A stretch of 64,000 bases of DNA from Oceanihabitans sp. IOP_32 (GTDB lineage: Bacteria > Bacteroidota > Bacteroidia > Flavobacteriales > Flavobacteriaceae), in the NCBI RefSeq assembly GCF_009498295.1, contig NZ_CP040813.1, forward strand, positions 539,001 through 603,000. The letters are read 5' to 3'. Position numbers and translations under genes: made by a program. A model generated the notes under the pieces. The model saw only the letters and a program-made list of their open reading frames with translations. It did not search any database and was not told the DNA's origin. The first letter of the stretch is position 1, and each line of letters starts with the position of its first letter. Below are positions 7,906 through 19,886 of this stretch, piece after piece.

Positions 7906-9834
7906 TTAAAAATGCCATCTAACAAAGGCTTCCATAGCAGCATAATGTGCTAAACCTAGTTGATCGTATAAGTTTGCTGTTTCTTTATTTCTATCCTCGG
8001 CACGTTGCCAAAATTCTCTACTATCAGATCCTTGAAATACAACACCATCTTTTTGCGATTGATGTTTAAAGATACCTTTTCTTTTCTCCAGGACTTGGTC
8101 TGGTCCCATTGGTACCGCCATTTCAATCTCATCGATACCCCATTCTTGCCAAGCGCCTCTGTACAGCCACACCCAACAATCGTCCATGAATTTTTCAGAC
8201 TTTAAGTTTCTCACTGCTGCAAAAACAGCATCTAAACAGACTTTATGTGTGCCATGCGGATCGGCTAAATCGCCAGCGGCATATATTTGATGTGGTTTGA
8301 CTTTTGCAATAAGATCTTCTGTCATCTTAATATCTTCTTCACCTAATGGATTTTTTTCAATAGTTCCAGTTTCGTAAAATGGCAATTCCATAAAATGAAT
8401 TTGCTCATCTGGAATACCAACAAAATGGCAAGTAGATCGTGCTTCTCCTTTTCTTATTAACCCCTTTATGTATCGCACTTCAGGGATATCAATTTCACTC
8501 GATTTTTTATTTTTCAGAAAGTTAACCGCCTTGTTATAAATGCTTAACGCCTCATCACTTTCAATACCAAATTTTTCATTATAATCACAAACAAAACTGG
8601 CAAAACGCAAGGCTTCATCGTCTGCTACAGCGATATTTCCGGAGGTTTGATAAGCCACATGTACTTCATGTCCTTGCTCGTGCAACCTTTTAAATGTACC
8701 TCCCATACTAATAATATCATCGTCTGGATGCGGACTAAAAATGATAACTCGTTTTTTAACAGGTTCTGCACGTTCGGGACGTTTACTATCGTCTGCATTG
8801 GGTTTGCCACCAGGCCACCCTGTAATTGTATTTTGTAATTTATTAAATATTTTAATGTTTATATCGTACGCTGGTCCAGAATCTGCTAACAAATCACTCA
8901 TTCCGTTTTCAATATAGTCGGCATCTGTTAGCATTAAAATAGGCTTATTAACATGAATCGCTAAACTTAACACCGCTTTTCTGATGAGTTTATTCGTCCA
9001 CACAATCTTTTCGACTAACCACGGAGTATCGATTCTAGTAAGTTTAGATGCCGCTGCCTGGTCTAACACAAAAGTAGCGTTTCTGTGTTCTTGCAAATAA
9101 GAAGCTGGAACACGACTAGTTACTGGTCCTTCTGCCGAGGCCTTAATAATGTTAGATTTACTTTCGCCCCATGCTAACAGGATAACCTGCTTGGCCTCCA
9201 TTATTTTTTTTACTCCAATGGTAATTGCGGTTCTGGGCGTATTATTTAAGCCAGAAAAATCTTTACTTGCCGCAACTCTGGTGATGTGATCTAGAGCTAC
9301 CAAACGCGTTTTAGAATTTTGAAGGGAACCCGATTCGTTAAAACCAATATGACCGTTACCTCCAATACCTAGAATCTGCAAATCGATACCGCCTAAGGCA
9401 TCTATTTTAGCCTCAAATTGATCGCAGTAACTTCTAATATCTTCTTTAGCTAAAGTACCATCTGGAATATGACAGTTTTCTGGTAAAATATCCACATGAT
9501 TAAATAAATGCTCCTGCATAAAGCGCACATAACTGTGTATAGAATCGGGCTCCATGGGATAATATTCATCTAAATTGAATGATATCACGTTTTTAAAACT
9601 CAAGCCTTCTTCTTTATGCAAGCGCACTAATTCGGCATACAAGCCCTTTGGTGAAGACCCCGTTGCTAAACCCAAAACACATGGTTCATTTTTAGATTGC
9701 TTATCTTTTATAAGTTTTGCTATCTCATTAGCAACTGCTGCAGATGCTGTTATTGAGTTTTCGTAAACAACAGTACCTATATTTTCAAATCTTTTCTCGA
9801 AACCTGTTGCTTTGTCTATACTGCTTTCTAACAT
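7906..9834 (-). CDS. nagB: Glucosamine-6-phosphate deaminase fused to a PIG-L deacetylase domain
   Basis: The 642-residue protein is more than twice the length of a classical NagB. Residues 1 to about 270 are the deaminase domain: LGLATGSSPKG near 54-64, NLDEYY at 88-92 with the proton-abstracting Asp89, and GIGGNGHIGFNE at 156-167. This part converts glucosamine-6-phosphate to fructose-6-phosphate and ammonia. After a linker, residues from about 361 form a PIG-L/LmbE-type domain opening with SPHPDDD at 367-373, the metal-binding motif of N-acetylglucosaminide deacetylases, and a later GTHKVCLDAVF helix. No separate nagA is present in the window, so the second domain could supply deacetylation; this is inference. 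The gene sits between the sugar permease and acs. Confidence 0.93.
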   Translation of the reverse strand: MLESSIDKATGFEKRFENIGTVVYENSITASAAVANEIAKLIKDKQSKNEPCVLGLATGSSPKGLYAELVRLHKEEGLSFKNVISFNLDEYYPMEPDSIHSYVRFMQEHLFNHVDILPENCHIPDGTLAKEDIRSYCDQFEAKIDALGGIDLQILGIGGNGHIGFNESGSLQNSKTRLVALDHITRVAASKDFSGLNNTPRTAITIGVKKIMEAKQVILLAWGESKSNIIKASAEGPVTSRVPASYLQEHRNATFVLDQAAASKLTRIDTPWLVEKIVWTNKLIRKAVLSLAIHVNKPILMLTDADYIENGMSDLLADSGPAYDINIKIFNKLQNTITGWPGGKPNADDSKRPERAEPVKKRVIIFSPHPDDDIISMGGTFKRLHEQGHEVHVAYQTSGNIAVADDEALRFASFVCDYNEKFGIESDEALSIYNKAVNFLKNKKSSEIDIPEVRYIKGLIRKGEARSTCHFVGIPDEQIHFMELPFYETGTIEKNPLGEEDIKMTEDLIAKVKPHQIYAAGDLADPHGTHKVCLDAVFAAVRNLKSEKFMDDCWVWLYRGAWQEWGIDEIEMAVPMGPDQVLEKRKGIFKHQSQKDGVVFQGSDSREFWQRAEDRNKETANLYDQLGLAHYAAMEAFVRWHF

Positions 9835-9959
9835 TATTTTGGTTTTTTAGTTTTATTAATTTTTAAATCTCTCCTTAATACTAGAGCTTTATTTAGCATT
9901 GTTTTACAACCTATTTTATGCTATTTTATTATTCTTAGTCTCCTAATCTCTTACGCATC

Positions 9960-9967
9960 CAAAGTTA
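9960..9967 (-). promoter_or_regulatory. Candidate -7 promoter box for the nagB fusion gene
   Basis: Read on the minus strand this is TAACTTTG, a full match to TAnnTTTG, about 125 bases before the nagB start. It implies that nagB and acs can be transcribed separately from the permease gene and would give a long leader. No clear -33 TTG was found at the expected distance. Confidence 0.35.
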
Positions 9968-10007
9968 CAAATGGAACAATTACCGTGAATTAGTTATACT
10001 TTTGGCG

Positions 10008-11321
10008 TCACTTCCAATTTTTAATTCGATGTCCCCAAACAGCAAAAAACAAAATAATCGCATAACAAGGAATTAAAATCCAGTAACTACTAGTTGAAGC
10101 TGTCGCAATGGCTTCGGTTTCATTTAAACCTGTAACAACCAATTCGTGTTTACTAGCATCCACTATTCTACCATATAATGGTGGTATTATTGCACCTCCA
10201 GAAATAGCCATAATTAATAAGGCCGAAGCTGTTTTAGTAAATTTACCTAACCCATCTAAAGTTAAAGGCCATATTGCTGGCCATACTAGTGCATTTGCAA
10301 TTCCTAAAGCAGCAACAAATAGGATAGACGTAAATCCTGTAGTGTAAATAATACAGAAACTAAAAATAATACCTAAAATAGCACTTCCCTTTAACGCCGT
10401 TTTTTGAGTTATATATTTAGGGATTAATAAAACTCCTGCTGCATAGGTGCCCACCATAGCCATTAGGGTATACGTTGTAAAAAACTTGGCCTCTTCGCCA
10501 GAAAAACCAAGAGATAAACCATAAGCAATAATTGTATCGCCAGCGATTACTTCTGCCCCAACATAAACAAATAAGGCCAATACACCTAGCCATAAATGCG
10601 GGAATTGAAAAATACTAGTTTTTGTACTTTTTCCCGCCGCTTCTGCTTCCACGTCTTCAGCTTCAACGTGGGGCAAAGGTGCTTTTCTAATTAAAAGGCT
10701 AAATATAAATAAAACAGCTGCCATAACAATATAAGGAGTATATACACTGTTGGCTGTCGCATCGAGAAGCACACTTTTCTCTTCTAATGATATTGTTTTT
10801 AGCTTCTCTTGAACCTCGTCAATTCCAGAAAGCAATAACGCTCCAAAAATAATTGATCCTAAAGCACCTGCTACCTTATTTGCTATTCCCATCATGGCCA
10901 TACGCTTCGCTCCACTTTCTATAGGACCTAAGATTGTGATATAAGGATTTGCAGCAGTTTGACAAATAGTCATACCCACACCTTGAATAAAAATGGCTAA
11001 TAAAAATACCCAATAGGTTCTAGCCTCGGCTGCAGGTATAAAGACCAATGCTCCCAAAGCCATAACAAACAAACCCAAAGACATCCCTTTACGATAGCCT
11101 ATTTTATTAATTATAAACGAGGCTGGAAGTGCCATAACCACAAAAGAAATGTAAGATGCCGATGCTACCCAATAAGACTGCGCCTCAGTTAATTCATTTA
11201 TGGTTTTCATAAATGGTATTAAAGCACTATTGATCCAGGTTACAAACCCGAAAATAGCAAACATGCCACCAATTATAATAATAGGCACTAAGGTTTTATT
11301 TGAATTTGTATTGTGCTTCAT
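10008..11321 (-). CDS. Sugar MFS transporter (FucP/NagP type)
   Basis: This 437-residue protein has about 12 hydrophobic segments and the features of the fucose/glucose/N-acetylglucosamine:H+ symporter family: an opening IIIIGGMFAIFGFVTWINSA, a glycine-rich TM4 region with GVGMTICQTAANPYI, and ALVWPAIWPLTLDGLG in the second half. It should import a monosaccharide across the inner membrane. Its stop is 173 bases upstream of nagB and it starts 19 bases after the kinase gene ends. This placement, with a GH20 enzyme and NagB nearby, makes GlcNAc, GalNAc or galactose the likely substrate, but specificity cannot be read from sequence alone. Confidence 0.9.
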   Translation of the reverse strand: MKHNTNSNKTLVPIIIIGGMFAIFGFVTWINSALIPFMKTINELTEAQSYWVASASYISFVVMALPASFIINKIGYRKGMSLGLFVMALGALVFIPAAEARTYWVFLLAIFIQGVGMTICQTAANPYITILGPIESGAKRMAMMGIANKVAGALGSIIFGALLLSGIDEVQEKLKTISLEEKSVLLDATANSVYTPYIVMAAVLFIFSLLIRKAPLPHVEAEDVEAEAAGKSTKTSIFQFPHLWLGVLALFVYVGAEVIAGDTIIAYGLSLGFSGEEAKFFTTYTLMAMVGTYAAGVLLIPKYITQKTALKGSAILGIIFSFCIIYTTGFTSILFVAALGIANALVWPAIWPLTLDGLGKFTKTASALLIMAISGGAIIPPLYGRIVDASKHELVVTGLNETEAIATASTSSYWILIPCYAIILFFAVWGHRIKNWK

Positions 11322-11340
11322 ATATTTACTAATTTAAAAT

Positions 11341-12408
11341 TTATAGCTGATTATATCTATCTGTAAAACTGTCTATGAGTTTAAATTGATTTTTTGCACG
11401 ATCGAAATTGTGCTCTTGGTATTTGGTCTTATAATAAATATCGTTATTTAAATAATCGGTTAAAAACCTTAAAGCCATAATAAATGTCATGGTTTTTGCT
11501 GCCAACGGAAGGTAATCGATTTCTGTTGGTGTTAGCGTATCATTCATTTTTTCTAAAAATCCTTTTTTGTAAGCCTTGTAATAATCCAAATTAAACTCGA
11601 CGATATCTAAATTGGTTTCATCTTCGGCTGCGGTATTACAAATGGTTCTAATAGCATCTCCAAAATCGTAGTGAACAATACCAGGCATCACGGTATCGGT
11701 ATCAATTACACAAAGCCCTTTATTATTTTTTGAGAATAGGGCGTTCGATATTTTAGTATCGTTATGAGTTACGCGCAATGGGATGTCTCCCGACTCCTTT
11801 AAGTGTTGAAGAATATGCATTTCTTCTTTCATATCTGCAACGCGTTCTATATATAATTTCGCATGATCAAGACGTTGTTTCGAAGCGGAATTAAGGGCAC
11901 TTTCAAACTGAGCATATCGAAATGACATATCGTGAAATTTTGGTATAACTTCAGTTAATTTCGACACCGGAAAATCGTGTGTTAAATTTAAAAACTCGCC
12001 AAACAATTTACCACCTTCAAAAGCAATTTCTTCATCTTTAACCGTTTCGTAGGTATAACTATTGTCGATATAATACATTAAATTCCAATAATTCCCGTCG
12101 TCTCCTCTATAATAAGCTTGATCTGCTTTAGTTTTCACGAAAGACAAAACGCGCCTATTCAACTCGTTTTGAGGCAAATGCTTGAGCTTTTCTTTAACAT
12201 GAAGGCTAACATGAAGTTTATTGTTAATTAAACCTGGAACATCTTTAAAGATGTTATGATTAACACGTTGTAATATAAAATAAGGTTTGTTTTTTGTGGT
12301 GACTAAATAAGTATCGTTAATATGACCTGATTCCAATTCATGATGCTTAACAAACGTACTGTCATGTTTAAATTGATTAAAAATAAATTCTACCTTTTCT
12401 GCAATCAT
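11341..12408 (-). CDS. N-acetylhexosamine 1-kinase-like sugar kinase (APH fold)
   Basis: This 355-residue protein belongs to the aminoglycoside phosphotransferase/choline kinase fold. The Brenner-type catalytic loop is THNDTKISNALF with Asp217, and the metal site is VIDTDTVMPG with Asp236 and Asp238. The HNDTK and DTDT pattern resembles NahK, which phosphorylates GlcNAc or GalNAc at the anomeric carbon, more than antibiotic kinases. The start codon abuts the nucleotidyltransferase stop (12408/12409), so the two are translationally coupled and probably act in sequence: sugar to sugar-1-phosphate to NDP-sugar. AmgK-MurU, which recycles cell-wall amino sugars, has the same kinase-plus-transferase logic and is an alternative reading. 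Confidence 0.85.
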   Translation of the reverse strand: MIAEKVEFIFNQFKHDSTFVKHHELESGHINDTYLVTTKNKPYFILQRVNHNIFKDVPGLINNKLHVSLHVKEKLKHLPQNELNRRVLSFVKTKADQAYYRGDDGNYWNLMYYIDNSYTYETVKDEEIAFEGGKLFGEFLNLTHDFPVSKLTEVIPKFHDMSFRYAQFESALNSASKQRLDHAKLYIERVADMKEEMHILQHLKESGDIPLRVTHNDTKISNALFSKNNKGLCVIDTDTVMPGIVHYDFGDAIRTICNTAAEDETNLDIVEFNLDYYKAYKKGFLEKMNDTLTPTEIDYLPLAAKTMTFIMALRFLTDYLNNDIYYKTKYQEHNFDRAKNQFKLIDSFTDRYNQL

Positions 12409-13311
12409 CTACCAAAGTTTTTTTGGGTATTCTCCCTTTATTTTTAATGCCTTTATGGCTTGCTCAACGGTTTTCTTATCTTCTTTATAGGTTACACCAA
12501 ACCATTTAGAATCCGATTTTAAAACCTGAACAGTTGCCTTTCCCGATTTAATAATCTCGTTTACAATAGTAGGAATGAAAAATTCGGCTTTCAAATTGGT
12601 TTGGTTATTTTCTAAAAACGTTTTGAATAAACCTTCTCCAAAATCAAAAATATTTGGAGTAAACCCCCAGAAATTCATTGAAACGACCGTGTTTTCATCA
12701 ATAGGCACAAAACTCCCATCGTTGTCTTTTCGCATCAATTTACCATCTATTTTTTCAATATGGGTACGCTCGGTGACATCGGTTAAAAATTGGTTTTCAT
12801 CTACTTGACATTCACCTCTGGAGACATAGCCATGTTCTGAAATTGTATTTTTCAAGAAATAAGCCATGGTGGCAAACTCATAAGACGCAGTGTCCATGGC
12901 TTTTAAAGCTTTCGCCATTACAGCAAACGCTTCTTTACCATAAAAATCGTCTCCATTTATAACGGCAAAATTTTCTTTTACAACCTCCTTGGCCATTAAA
13001 AGTGCATGTCCCGTTCCCCAAGGTTTAACCCGTTCTGGTTGTATGTATTTTTCTGGAACATTTTCTAACTCTTGGTAAACATAATCAACCTCTGCTCTAC
13101 CCTGTAATTTTTTACCAATATTTTCTTTAAACTCGGCCTCGAAGCTCTTTCTTATAATAAATACAAATTTACCAAAACCCGCTTGCAACGCGTCGTAAAT
13201 AGAAAAATCGATAATCGTGTCGCCTTCTTCTGTAAAGCTGTCTAATTGTTTTAATCCTCCATAGCGACTCCCCATGCCAGCAGCTAAAATTACGAGTGTT
13301 GGTTTTTTCAT
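12409..13311 (-). CDS. Sugar-1-phosphate nucleotidyltransferase
   Basis: This 300-residue cytosolic enzyme has the nucleotidyltransferase signature LAAGMGSRYGGLKQ at residues 9-22 and the metal-binding aspartates in INGDDFYG (Asp121-Asp122). KPWGTGHALL near 96-105 is the nucleobase/phosphate loop. It would join an NTP with a sugar-1-phosphate to make an NDP-sugar and PPi. It is the first gene of the kinase-permease run and directly precedes the anomeric kinase. The preferred nucleotide is probably UTP by analogy with GlmU/MurU, but that is inference. A 366-base gap upstream holds the presumed promoter. Confidence 0.87.
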   Translation of the reverse strand: MKKPTLVILAAGMGSRYGGLKQLDSFTEEGDTIIDFSIYDALQAGFGKFVFIIRKSFEAEFKENIGKKLQGRAEVDYVYQELENVPEKYIQPERVKPWGTGHALLMAKEVVKENFAVINGDDFYGKEAFAVMAKALKAMDTASYEFATMAYFLKNTISEHGYVSRGECQVDENQFLTDVTERTHIEKIDGKLMRKDNDGSFVPIDENTVVSMNFWGFTPNIFDFGEGLFKTFLENNQTNLKAEFFIPTIVNEIIKSGKATVQVLKSDSKWFGVTYKEDKKTVEQAIKALKIKGEYPKKLW

Positions 13312-13546
13312 CTGGTACTTATTAGTAAAAAGTGATTTCTGAATTTTAAAAATACATTTGTAACTTAAAAAACAGCTGGGTTAAAATATTTCAAAGGAAA
13401 CAAATCTAACAATAAATTTTTCAATAAAAAAAGGATGTTTAAAACAATCTTTTAGAACACAAATAGTTGAGGTCATCAACATTTACGGCTCTTTAGGTGT
13501 TTTATTCTGTTTCGAAATATGTTGAAACCTGATAACTGTTTAAATT

Positions 13547-13554
13547 AAGCGCTT
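13547..13554. promoter_or_regulatory. Candidate operator, AAGCGCTT palindrome
   Basis: The perfect 8-bp palindrome AAGCGCTT, inside ATTAAGCGCTTGCAAAT, lies about 240 bases before the nucleotidyltransferase start in the 366-base gap 13312-13677. A central CG flanked by AAG/CTT is common in LacI-family operators. No regulator gene is present in the window, so this is only a candidate. Apart from this and the short repeat at 13637 the gap shows nothing gene-like. Confidence 0.25.
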
Positions 13555-13636
13555 GCAAATGTTTAAAACTTAATACTTAATTTTCATGTGCTATGACCTC
13601 ATATAAACCATGCAAAACAATCTTAACATATCTTTT

Positions 13637-13673
13637 ACCCATTTAATTTTGAATGTGGTATAGTTAATTTGGT
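13637..13673. repeat. Short (37 bp) form of the dispersed repeat, second copy
   Basis: ACCCATTTAATTTTGA, ATGTGGTATAG, TTAATTTGGT: the outer blocks match the two inverted termini of the 260-bp repeat, with the interior missing. The orientation is opposite to the 5903 copy. It sits 5 bases beyond the stop codon of the CBM9-like gene, a position where a hairpin could end transcription. Confidence 0.6.
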
Positions 13674-13677
13674 ATTA

Positions 13678-14313
13678 CTACTCCAATTTTAAAACTCCAA
13701 AAGACGACGCATTATGGAAGTCTGGAGACTCGGTTTTAGGGTCCACCCAAGTTATCCAAGTGGGTTTATAACTTCCATCTGCTTGTTTACGGTATTTAGC
13801 GCGATAAAGTCCTGTTTGAATAATCCCGTCATTTAGTAATTTAAAGGTTTTTAACGAAGACAAACTTATAGCGCCTTCAACCTTGAAATAATTTTCCGTT
13901 TTAACAGATTCTACAACAATATCTTTAGCCGGCCAGTGCCAATTAAAATCAAAATTTTTATCAGATTTGGCACGAAAATCCATAATTCTTGGCGTTGGGT
14001 CTATTTCTAAACAATAATATGGATTTAAGTTTTTATCTGATCTAAAAAAAAGCTCAACGCGATCGGAATTATTAATGCTATTATAAGTATCGTCTAAACG
14101 ATCTACATAAACTGCATTGTCGAAAACTTTAAAGCTAAAATACAAATGCGTTTTGCTGTAAAGCACCCTAAATTCTATTTTATTAACAGCACTCTTATCC
14201 CATGGCGAATTGAAATCGCAAAGGACTTCAGCCTTTTCCCATGCTATATTATTGTCTAACCCACAGCGACTTGGCGCCTTAACTGCAACAGGATTTACCT
14301 TGTATGTTTTCAA
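13678..14313 (-). CDS. CBM9-like carbohydrate-binding protein
   Basis: This 211-residue protein consists of a single beta-sandwich resembling the CBM9 / DOMON-like modules of Bacteroidota saccharide loci. Supporting features are the sequence FRVLYSKTHLYFSFKVFDNA, the acidic stretch NNSDRVELFFRSD and the closing WITWVDPKTESPDFH. CBM9 modules bind reducing ends of sugars. No signal peptide is evident at the start MKTYKVNPVAVKAP, so it may be cytosolic or use a signal I cannot recognise. It lies 139 bases after the GH20 start-to-stop unit on the same strand and probably belongs to that locus. Function beyond the fold is not established. Confidence 0.75.
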   Translation of the reverse strand: MKTYKVNPVAVKAPSRCGLDNNIAWEKAEVLCDFNSPWDKSAVNKIEFRVLYSKTHLYFSFKVFDNAVYVDRLDDTYNSINNSDRVELFFRSDKNLNPYYCLEIDPTPRIMDFRAKSDKNFDFNWHWPAKDIVVESVKTENYFKVEGAISLSSLKTFKLLNDGIIQTGLYRAKYRKQADGSYKPTWITWVDPKTESPDFHNASSFGVLKLE

Positions 14314-14452
14314 AACTATTTGTGTGTTTTTGAGATTAAAAGACGTGTTAATTAGCCCTTTATTTTAATATACAGTACTTAAAAAAACACACCCACTTAT
14401 AAGCTTATAAATGGATGCGTGAATATAATACTAGGTGTTTTCAATACTTAGA

Positions 14453-16174
14453 TTAATTATTTTCAGTTTGATTAACTTTAATATTCTTTTCCTTTTGAAA
14501 AGTGTGCTTAGCATAATTTAATTCTAGGGCATCATAGCGTGCTCTAAATGTGTTTAATCTGTTGCTAAAATCGTCCCAATCTCTGGTTTCTTTGGCCGAC
14601 CATACCACTTCAGACAACGCTGTCATTCGAGGTAAAATCATGTATTCAACATGATTGGTAGTCTTCATATATTCGGTCCACACGTTACCTTGCGCCCCTA
14701 AAATAAATTGGTGTTTATTGGCATCTAATTCTTCTGGAGTAGGCTCGTATGCATAAACATCGGCAACTGTTGTTTTTCCACCAATTGCTAGCGGCTCATT
14801 TGCTTTATCTTCTGTTTGAAAATGATCGAAATAACAAGAATGTCCTGGTGTCATAATGACATCGTGGCTCTGTTTAGCAGCTTCAATACCACCTTGAGTA
14901 CCTCGCCAAGACATTACCGTTGCATTTGGTGCTAAGCCACCCTCTAAAATTTCATCCCAACCAATAATTTGTTTTCCTTTAGAATTTAAGTATTTCTCTA
15001 TACGTGTAATAAAATAACTCTGTAATTCATGCTCATCTTTTAAGCCTTCATTTTTAATACGGTATTGACAACTTGTACATCTTTTCCAATTTTCTTTTGG
15101 GCATTCATCACCACCAATGTGAATATATGTAGAGGGAAACAACGCAATAACTTCGTCTAAAACATCTTCAAGAAAGTTAAAAGTTTTTTCACTTCCAGCA
15201 CAATATACATCATCAAAAACGCCCCAAGTTTCTTGAACAATTTTGGGGGTTCCAGCCGCTTGAATTTCTCGTCCCTTTTTCGACCCCATACCTCCAGTTA
15301 CAACCGTGGGTTCATCTGGAAAACAACTTAAGTAAGGGTATGCTGCAATCGCCGCACTACTATGCCCTGGTAATTCTATTTCTGGAATAACGGTAACATG
15401 TTTTTTAGAGGCATAAGCCACGATTTCTCTAATATCATCTTGAGTATAAAAACCTCCGTATTTTTTTTGATCGTTCCCTGTACCAGGATGGCGCCCTATT
15501 ATTGTGCCTTGTCTCCAAGCTCCAACCTCTGTAAGTTTTGGGTATTTTTTTATCTCAATTCTCCAACCTTGATCTTCGGTTAAGTGCCAATGAAACGTAT
15601 TCATTTTATGCATGGCAATTAAATCGATATATTTTTTTATAAATTCCTTTGGAAAAAAGTGGCGTGCTACATCGAGGTGCATGCCTCTGTAACGGTATCT
15701 TGGATTGTCTGAAATAGCTACGGCAGGAATGGTTAATTCTTTTACACTGCTATCTTTAGATTCGACACTTGCAGGCATTAATTGCCTTAGGGTTTGAATA
15801 CCATAAAACACACCTTTAGGGTTTTTCCCAGATATTTTAATGGTATCGAACGAAACATTTAAAGTATAAGCCTCTTCGTTTTCAATTGTGTCGTCTAGTT
15901 TTAGAATAATATTTCCTTGTGCTTCGGATGAAAAACCCACAGACTTTCCTGTTGCAGCATTTAATAGACTTGCCAAAAACTCACCTTCATTCTTTAAAGC
16001 CGAACTACCAGTAATTTTTGTGTTTTCGTTCACTAAAAACTTACCAGAAAGCATATTTAATTCCAATGGTTTTGGAATAATTTGATAATCTTCAGGGGTG
16101 TTTTTTATATCCTTGTAGTTATTGGTACAAGAAAAAGCTAGTAAACTAAGTAGTGCAATAATCGAAATCCTCAT
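14453..16174 (-). CDS. Beta-N-acetylhexosaminidase, GH20 lipoprotein
   Basis: I chose the ATG at 16174 because it yields a clean lipoprotein signal, MRISIIALLSLLAFSC, with the lipobox cysteine; the frame extends 18 codons further up without improving it. The mature protein has a GH20 N-terminal domain followed by the catalytic barrel starting near RYRGMHLDVARHFFP. WHLTEDQGWRIEIKKYP and HIGGDECPKENW are hallmark motifs, the latter with the catalytic Asp-Glu pair. It removes terminal GlcNAc or GalNAc from glycans by substrate-assisted catalysis, probably at the cell surface or in the periplasm. It lies 76 bases after the beta-galactosidase gene, which suggests a joint substrate such as LacNAc-type glycans. 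Confidence 0.94.
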   Translation of the reverse strand: MRISIIALLSLLAFSCTNNYKDIKNTPEDYQIIPKPLELNMLSGKFLVNENTKITGSSALKNEGEFLASLLNAATGKSVGFSSEAQGNIILKLDDTIENEEAYTLNVSFDTIKISGKNPKGVFYGIQTLRQLMPASVESKDSSVKELTIPAVAISDNPRYRYRGMHLDVARHFFPKEFIKKYIDLIAMHKMNTFHWHLTEDQGWRIEIKKYPKLTEVGAWRQGTIIGRHPGTGNDQKKYGGFYTQDDIREIVAYASKKHVTVIPEIELPGHSSAAIAAYPYLSCFPDEPTVVTGGMGSKKGREIQAAGTPKIVQETWGVFDDVYCAGSEKTFNFLEDVLDEVIALFPSTYIHIGGDECPKENWKRCTSCQYRIKNEGLKDEHELQSYFITRIEKYLNSKGKQIIGWDEILEGGLAPNATVMSWRGTQGGIEAAKQSHDVIMTPGHSCYFDHFQTEDKANEPLAIGGKTTVADVYAYEPTPEELDANKHQFILGAQGNVWTEYMKTTNHVEYMILPRMTALSEVVWSAKETRDWDDFSNRLNTFRARYDALELNYAKHTFQKEKNIKVNQTENN

Positions 16175-16250
16175 GGTTTGAAATACTTTATTTTGGTTTA
16201 TAAATATAATCTTTATTTTTATGATCATGACTTATTAAAAACTTTGAATA

Positions 16251-19590
<3,340 letters not shown>

Positions 19591-19749
19591 GAACTCGATA
19601 TTTATTTAAAAATAATTTTTACTGAAATGTGAAAAAACGCATTATAAAATCAAAAGTTGAAGTGATTTTTACACAGCTCGAAACTACTGAAAATTTTAAA
19701 ATAAATAAAAAGGGAAGAAAATAATTATGGTATCGCAGCTTTAAACACA

Positions 19750-19796
19750 AAAAAGCTTGATAAAAACCAATAAAATGGTCTAATATCAAGCTTTTT
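19750..19796 (-). terminator. Rho-independent terminator of hisS
   Basis: A 13-bp perfect stem (AAAAAGCTTGATA with TATCAAGCTTTTT) encloses a 21-base loop and ends in a T run on the minus strand. It lies about 90 bases past the hisS stop and upstream of the galactosidase gene. The rest of the gap 19591-19886 shows no gene. Confidence 0.7.
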
Positions 19797-19886
19797 AATA
19801 AGGTTTTATTATGGCATAAAACCTGTATACAACCAGAGCTAAACTAGGTTTGATGTCGTTTTATAACTGGTATAAACACCCAAAAG

